Assembly (NCBI RefSeq): GCF_947503875.1
Contig: NZ_CANNFH010000002.1
Span: forward strand, 310,001 to 374,000
Length of the DNA: 64,000 nucleotides
Direction of reading: 5' to 3'
Source: an uncultured Polaribacter sp.
GTDB taxonomy: Bacteria > Bacteroidota > Bacteroidia > Flavobacteriales > Flavobacteriaceae
The notes below the pieces were generated by a model. The model was not told where the DNA came from. It did not search any database and was given only the letters and a program-made list of their open reading frames with translations. Shown one piece after another: positions 60,127 through 64,000 of this stretch. A program made the translations under genes and the position numbers. The first letter of the stretch is position 1; each line of letters starts with the position of its first letter.

Positions 60127-60163
60127 TTATTTAGGTATAAAGTTTGATTTCTATTTTGAATTA

Positions 60164-61030
60164 CTAGCTTCTTCTTCCGCCTCTTCCTCTGCCTCTAAAA
60201 CGTGCTCTCATTTCTTCCATTTTTTTGGTAATGGTTTCTGTGTAGTCTTTCCTAGTAATTTCTTCTCCTTTAGTTGGCTGTTCAATTTTTATTTTATCTT
60301 CTGGATTCATCACAATTTCTGTGCATAAAATTGTTGTTCTCCCTTGGTTTACTTCTAAGATTAAACCAGGTAAACCCCAATATTCTCCAGGGCCATTACT
60401 CACTGGTATTTGTGGTGTATACCAAGCTGTTACTGTTATTTTTTCTGGCATTTCAAATTCTTCAGAAACCTTTATTGTCTTTGTCGAATCTGTTTTTGCA
60501 TCATCTTTCTTTTTATCATCATCTCTATTTCTTCTACGCATATTGGTCCAATCTAAAGGATCTATATCTTTGGTTAAGGTAGCTTTATAACAAATATAAT
60601 TTCCTATTTTTTTAGTTTCGCTGCCTAATTCCCATTGTGGCATTTCCATTTCATCAGAAATTAAAAACTTTTTACCAAAAAACTCTGTAGATTCTAAAGC
60701 TACCATGTCTTTAGTGTTCTTATATTTTGTGCCACCACCAGTCATTCCTCCCCAGCCTCTTCCGCTTCCAGCGCCAGGAGCTGCTAATTTTTCATCCTCT
60801 TTATAAACAGATGCTGTTGTATTAAAAGTTAAAATGTAGGTTTTCTCTAAGAAAGATTTCATTCTGGCTGCAATTTCTTTTTTTCTAGCTTCAGACATTT
60901 GTCCGTTTCTAGAAAAACGACTCATATCCATAGTAGATTTAGACATATAGGTTGCTTTTCCTTGAAAATCTTTCTGTGCAAAATTGGTTAATGTACCTAA
61001 TAATAAGGCAATTGTAAGTAATACTCTCAT
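60164..61030 (-). CDS. GLPGLI family protein with Arg/Gly tail
   Basis: A 288-residue exported protein. The ATG at 61030 starts the signal peptide (MRVLLTIALLLGTLTNFAQ). The family hallmark is YWGLPGLILEVNQGRTTILC, preceded by WYTPQIPVSNGPGEYWG; ISDEMEMPQWEL and YICYKATLTK are also conserved. The C-terminus RARFRGRGRGGRRS is strongly basic, unusual for a secreted protein. GLPGLI proteins are lineage-specific and of unknown function. It lies 37 bases upstream of the beta-barrel gene. Confidence 0.9.
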   Translation of the reverse strand: MRVLLTIALLLGTLTNFAQKDFQGKATYMSKSTMDMSRFSRNGQMSEARKKEIAARMKSFLEKTYILTFNTTASVYKEDEKLAAPGAGSGRGWGGMTGGGTKYKNTKDMVALESTEFFGKKFLISDEMEMPQWELGSETKKIGNYICYKATLTKDIDPLDWTNMRRRNRDDDKKKDDAKTDSTKTIKVSEEFEMPEKITVTAWYTPQIPVSNGPGEYWGLPGLILEVNQGRTTILCTEIVMNPEDKIKIEQPTKGEEITRKDYTETITKKMEEMRARFRGRGRGGRRS

Positions 61031-61149
61031 TTCTTTAATTCTAAGTTTATTCAAAACTACTGTTAATGCTTTACCCTTAGACTTAAAGAAAACTTAAAAG
61101 TTTAATTTGAAATCTTTAAACGTTTAATTCATATTTATTATAAATAAGC

Positions 61150-61995
61150 TTAACCTCCAAATTTAATATTTAGACCATTTCCTAGATCTAAACCATTTCT
61201 ACCTTTCATTTTTTCCAACATCTCTTCTGTTTTTTGTTTTTTTATTTTGTCAAACTTTTTTTGTGTAACAATTTTACCTTTTTCTGGTTCTTGTATGCTT
61301 ATACTTTCTTTGGAGTTTAAAACAACTTCTGTACAAACTATTATTTTTTTACCATTATTTACTTCTAAAATTAAACCGGGCAAACCTTGGTAATTTGCAG
61401 GTCCATTATTTAAAGGAATTTCTGGTGTATACCAAGCTGTGGTAACAATGGTTTCTTTGGTAACTTCTTCTTTAGACTCGCCATTAACCATAGTAATCTT
61501 TTTATTTTTTACTTCTTTGGTAAAGGTTGCTTTGTAACAAGTATATTGCCCAATATTTTTTGTTTCTGATGATAATTGCCAAGCATGTTTTGGCAGACTA
61601 TCTTTTATTAAAAAACGTTTGCCTTGTATTTCAGTTTGATTTACAAATCGATTCTCTTTACTATTTTTAAAATATACATCTGAAGCACTAGAACCACCTA
61701 AAGACAATATTTTAACACCTGTTGCCCCAATTTTAGCTCCAGGGTTTTCTAATTTTTCTTCTTGTTTGTAGGTAGATGTATTTTTAGTAAAATTTAAAAT
61801 GAATGTTTTCTGATTCATTTTTTGCATTCTTTGCCTAAGTTCTTCTTGCATTTTTTCATCAATACCTGCATTTTTACCATCCTTAAATTTAAACGTACTT
61901 TTTTGGCTAGTTTTATAAACTGCTTTTCCTGTAAAATTTTGTGCTTTTATGGCAAAAGCGAATAAAATTGCGATTGTTGTTAATAGTGTTTTCAT
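61150..61995 (-). CDS. GLPGLI family protein
   Basis: A 281-residue exported paralogue of the next gene (signal MKTLLTTIAILFAFAIKAQ). It has TAWYTPEIPLNNGPANYQGL, PGLILEVNNGKKIIVCTEVV and RFLIKDSLPKHAWQL in the same order. The C-terminus lacks the Arg/Gly tail and ends GLNIKFGG. It starts seven bases after the small secreted protein and lies 119 bases from the second GLPGLI gene. Function unknown. Confidence 0.9.
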   Translation of the reverse strand: MKTLLTTIAILFAFAIKAQNFTGKAVYKTSQKSTFKFKDGKNAGIDEKMQEELRQRMQKMNQKTFILNFTKNTSTYKQEEKLENPGAKIGATGVKILSLGGSSASDVYFKNSKENRFVNQTEIQGKRFLIKDSLPKHAWQLSSETKNIGQYTCYKATFTKEVKNKKITMVNGESKEEVTKETIVTTAWYTPEIPLNNGPANYQGLPGLILEVNNGKKIIVCTEVVLNSKESISIQEPEKGKIVTQKKFDKIKKQKTEEMLEKMKGRNGLDLGNGLNIKFGG

Positions 61996-62002
61996 AATAG
62001 TT

Positions 62003-62362
62003 TTATTTATTTTCCGATAATTTAATCATCATTTTAACCATTTTCTTACTCTTTTTAATGACATCTTCTATATTTTTTGATTCATCATTTATAGTTATTT
62101 CACATTTAAACTGATCTTTTGAAGTTTTACTTAAATCTAAAGCAAAACCTAAAGCTATTTTTTGCTCTGGCTTGTTGGTTGCAAAAATCGATTTTATATC
62201 ATCCCAATTAATTTTTTTTAATTCTTCTACTTTATCCGCAGAAAATTTAAGTGAGGTAATTTTTGCAACATCATCTTTTACATAATTTGAATTTATCTTG
62301 TTGTCTTGTGCATTTGTAATTCCGCAAAAAAGAAGTAGCACATAAAAAATTAGATTTTTCAT
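62003..62362 (-). CDS. Small secreted protein, first gene of the GLPGLI operon
   Basis: A 119-residue exported protein. The ATG at 62362 starts a signal peptide (MKNLIFYVLLLFCGITNAQ); a longer frame to 62416 would overlap the promoter. The mature part is lysine- and aspartate-rich with KINWDDIKSIFATNKPEQKI and ENIEDVIKKSKKMVKMMIKL. I do not recognise a family. The GLPGLI gene starts seven bases after its stop. Confidence 0.72.
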   Translation of the reverse strand: MKNLIFYVLLLFCGITNAQDNKINSNYVKDDVAKITSLKFSADKVEELKKINWDDIKSIFATNKPEQKIALGFALDLSKTSKDQFKCEITINDESKNIEDVIKKSKKMVKMMIKLSENK

Positions 62363-62387
62363 AAGTATTGATTTTAATTGTTCTGTA

Positions 62388-62395
62388 CAAAGGTG
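62388..62395 (-). promoter_or_regulatory. Candidate -7 box for the GLPGLI operon
   Basis: The minus strand reads CACCTTTG, one base from TAnnTTTG (C for T at position one). It predicts a start near 62382 and places the GTTAA boxes at about -36 to -61. Confidence 0.4.
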
Positions 62396-62417
62396 GACAA
62401 GACAATTGTATTTCATA

Positions 62418-62443
62418 GTTAAGTAGTGTTAACGATTGTTAAC
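62418..62443. promoter_or_regulatory. Three GTTAA(C/G) boxes with 10-bp period between divergent promoters
   Basis: GTTAAG (62418), GTTAAC (62428) and GTTAAC (62438) are direct repeats spaced exactly ten bases apart, one helical turn. GTTAAC is itself palindromic, so the site reads the same in both directions. The boxes lie at about -39 to -64 from the predicted histidine kinase start and -36 to -61 from the predicted GLPGLI-operon start. This is the spacing expected for tandem response-regulator sites. Confidence 0.65.
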
Positions 62444-62469
62444 CAGCTGATTTTATAATTTTTACCTTC

Positions 62470-62477
62470 TATATTTG
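62470..62477 (+). promoter_or_regulatory. Candidate -7 box for the histidine kinase gene
   Basis: TATATTTG is a perfect TAnnTTTG match ending four bases before the ATG at 62482, again predicting a leaderless mRNA. Confidence 0.5.
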
Positions 62478-62481
62478 TAAT

Positions 62482-64000
62482 ATGAATACCACAAAACAAC
62501 CTTGGCTTTTATACGTTATTGCCATTACTATTCTAGCAACTGTTACCATTCAATTTTATTGGAACTTTAAAAATTATGAAGAAAATAAGAGACAAGTTAC
62601 CAATGATATACAATTGAGTTTAGACAATGCTGTAGAGGAATATTACGCTACTTTGGCAAAAAGTAATTTTATAACCATAGTAGAAAATAAAAAAACAACT
62701 TTTAAAGAAAATTCTATTGGTTCTATTTTAAGAGAAATAAGAGAAAATAAAGTTGATTCTGTAAAACCAAAAATAACTCTTAATGGTATTAAAATTACTT
62801 CTAACGATAATCTATCTCAAGAAAAGATAGATTCTATGATGACACAAACCAGAGATTTTGTAACTGATTTTAATTTAAAGAAAGATTCTAAAGCAGATAA
62901 AAAAGTAAAAGCAATTGCAATATCTTCTAAATTTATAGATGATAAAAACGGGTTTAACACCAATGCTGATGGCACAAAAACACCAGTAAAATACTTTAAA
63001 GGTAAAAAAGCAGCAGACAGCTTAAAATTATTATCTAATTTAAAACCAATATTTATTTCTTTTTTAGATGAATATGTAGCCTATGATAAAATTGATTCTT
63101 TAATAAAAAAACAATTAGACCATAAAAAAATTAGTATTCAAACCAGTTTTAATCACTTTAAAAACGACACACTATTTCATCAAACAAATGATTCTTTAAT
63201 AGACCAAACTGTTTTTTCCGTAAATTCTAAATCTACTTATGTAAAAGAAAACGAAACCTTTAAATTGGTATACAACAACCCAAATTTTGAAGCTTTAAAG
63301 CGTAGTTTTTTCGGAATTGCCTTGTCTTTATTGTTAGCTTTAGCGGTAATTTCTAGTTTATTTTATTTGTTAAAAGTAATTCGCACGCAAAAAGAATTGG
63401 CAATTATAAAAAACGATTTGATCAGCAATATTACCCACGAATTTAAAACACCAATTGCAACAGTTTCCACCGCTATTGAAGCTATAGAAAATTTTAATGT
63501 TTTAGACGATAAAGAAAAAACCAATAGGTACCTTTCTGTGTCTTCTGTTCAGCTGAAAAAACTAAATCAAATGGTAGAAAAACTTTTAGAAACCGCCACT
63601 TTAGATAGCGAACAATTAATTTTAAAGAAAGAATCTGTAGATATTATAGACCTGATTGAAAAACAAGTAAAAAAACATCAATTATTAGCGAATGAAAAAG
63701 AAATTTTATTTGCTGCCAATGTAAAACCTTTGCATTTAAATGTTGATGTTTTTCATTTTGAGAATGTTGTTTCCAATTTAATTGATAATGCCATAAAATA
63801 TGGTGGAAACACAATTGAAATACATGTAAATTCAATTTTAAATAGCATGGAAATTGCTGTGGCAGATAATGGAACAGGAATAGATAAATTACAACAAGAA
63901 AAGATTTTCGATAAATTTTATAGAGTGCCAAAAGGAAACACACATAATGTAAAAGGCTTTGGAATTGGTTTGTATTACTGCAAAAAAATTATTGAAAAGC
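62482..64000 (+). CDS. Sensor histidine kinase (partial)
   Basis: The first 506 codons of a membrane sensor kinase, cut by the right edge. TM1 (about residues 7-28, LLYVIAITILATVTIQFYW) is followed by an extracytoplasmic domain of about 240 residues and TM2 (about 274-296, SFFGIALSLLLALAVIS). The HisKA domain has NITHEFKTP with phospho-acceptor His319; the HATPase domain has NLIDNAIKYGGN, DNGTGID, KIFDKFYR and GFGIGL. A response-regulator gene is expected just downstream. It is divergent from the GLPGLI operon across the three-box site. Confidence 0.95.
   Translation, partial: MNTTKQPWLLYVIAITILATVTIQFYWNFKNYEENKRQVTNDIQLSLDNAVEEYYATLAKSNFITIVENKKTTFKENSIGSILREIRENKVDSVKPKITLNGIKITSNDNLSQEKIDSMMTQTRDFVTDFNLKKDSKADKKVKAIAISSKFIDDKNGFNTNADGTKTPVKYFKGKKAADSLKLLSNLKPIFISFLDEYVAYDKIDSLIKKQLDHKKISIQTSFNHFKNDTLFHQTNDSLIDQTVFSVNSKSTYVKENETFKLVYNNPNFEALKRSFFGIALSLLLALAVISSLFYLLKVIRTQKELAIIKNDLISNITHEFKTPIATVSTAIEAIENFNVLDDKEKTNRYLSVSSVQLKKLNQMVEKLLETATLDSEQLILKKESVDIIDLIEKQVKKHQLLANEKEILFAANVKPLHLNVDVFHFENVVSNLIDNAIKYGGNTIEIHVNSILNSMEIAVADNGTGIDKLQQEKIFDKFYRVPKGNTHNVKGFGIGLYYCKKIIEK

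Noticed and set aside
60274..60590. Plus-strand frames of about 90-100 residues opposite the GLPGLI gene
   Set aside because: They are antisense shadows of the conserved GLPGLI coding sequence.
63644..63943. Minus-strand frame opposite the histidine kinase
   Set aside because: It is antisense to the conserved HATPase domain of the kinase.
1..64000. tRNA, rRNA, prophage, integron or complete insertion sequence
   Set aside because: No cloverleaf, rRNA, integrase, transposase or phage structural gene was recognised anywhere in the window.

Overview
The window is chromosomal DNA from a marine-type member of the Flavobacteriaceae (Bacteroidota), probably close to Polaribacter or Tenacibaculum. 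The evidence is strongly AT-rich DNA, A-rich leaders instead of Shine-Dalgarno sites, TAnnTTTG-type -7 promoter boxes, and lineage-typical genes: gldA, a type IX secretion (T9SS) cargo protease, GLPGLI proteins, DUF3857 transglutaminase-like proteins, a Porin_10-type porin and a DnaE carrying its own exonuclease domain. The genus is an inference. No rRNA, tRNA, CRISPR array, prophage or complete insertion sequence was seen.

Layout. 1-0.7 kb: the 5' end of a GIY-YIG nuclease gene beside a tandem array of hairpin repeats. 0.7-4.5 kb: housekeeping run (rsgA, dtd, a TatD-type hydrolase, tcdA), a YceI lipoprotein and a 29-residue CDGSH protein. 4.6-8.5 kb: two DUF3857 transglutaminase-like paralogues, one of which has lost its catalytic Cys and His. 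8.6-14 kb: YdjM-like hydrolase, NhaC antiporter, small membrane protein, porin. 14-16.8 kb: rnhB, nucleoid-associated protein, lipB. 16.9-21.2 kb: secreted T9SS metalloprotease translationally coupled to a lipoprotein. 21.3-24 kb: DUF1456, VTT-domain protein, aat, DUF3050. 24-27.4 kb: envelope operon DUF4870-PadR-PspC-GIN with a candidate operator. 27.5-31.5 kb: DUF4442, lipoproteins, DUF819 transporter, DUF2490. 31.5-39.1 kb: large sortilin-like beta-propeller protein, then a compact operon of small genes (DUF4177, PH-like, DUF1648, alpha/beta hydrolase, ribbon-helix-helix) downstream of an SPFH protein.

39.2-48.3 kb: S1/P1 nuclease, a MITE-like element, two thioredoxin-fold proteins, mscL, alr, tdk, a conserved acidic protein, a glycosyltransferase, an ArsC/Spx-like protein, DinB, and a trans-sulfuration PLP enzyme. 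48.6-55.3 kb: dnaE, then an FAD lactone/alditol-oxidase-like gene overlapping a HAD phosphatase gene. 55.5-57.3 kb: gldA and a membrane protein. 57.4-64 kb: an operon of a small secreted protein, two GLPGLI proteins and an outer-membrane beta-barrel protein, divergent from a sensor histidine kinase cut by the right edge.

The most interesting signals lie between genes. (1) Three GTTAA(C/G) boxes with an exact 10-bp period sit between the GLPGLI operon and the histidine kinase, at activator distance from both promoters. (2) Dyads overlap the promoters of the PadR operon, the FAD oxidase and dnaE. (3) Several dispersed repeat families are present: hairpins with TCATTTCGA-type arms (one remnant lies in frame inside a gene), a MITE-like element with about 26-bp terminal inverted repeats, an element found immediately downstream of three plus-strand genes, and short 7-8 bp tandem arrays just after stop codons.
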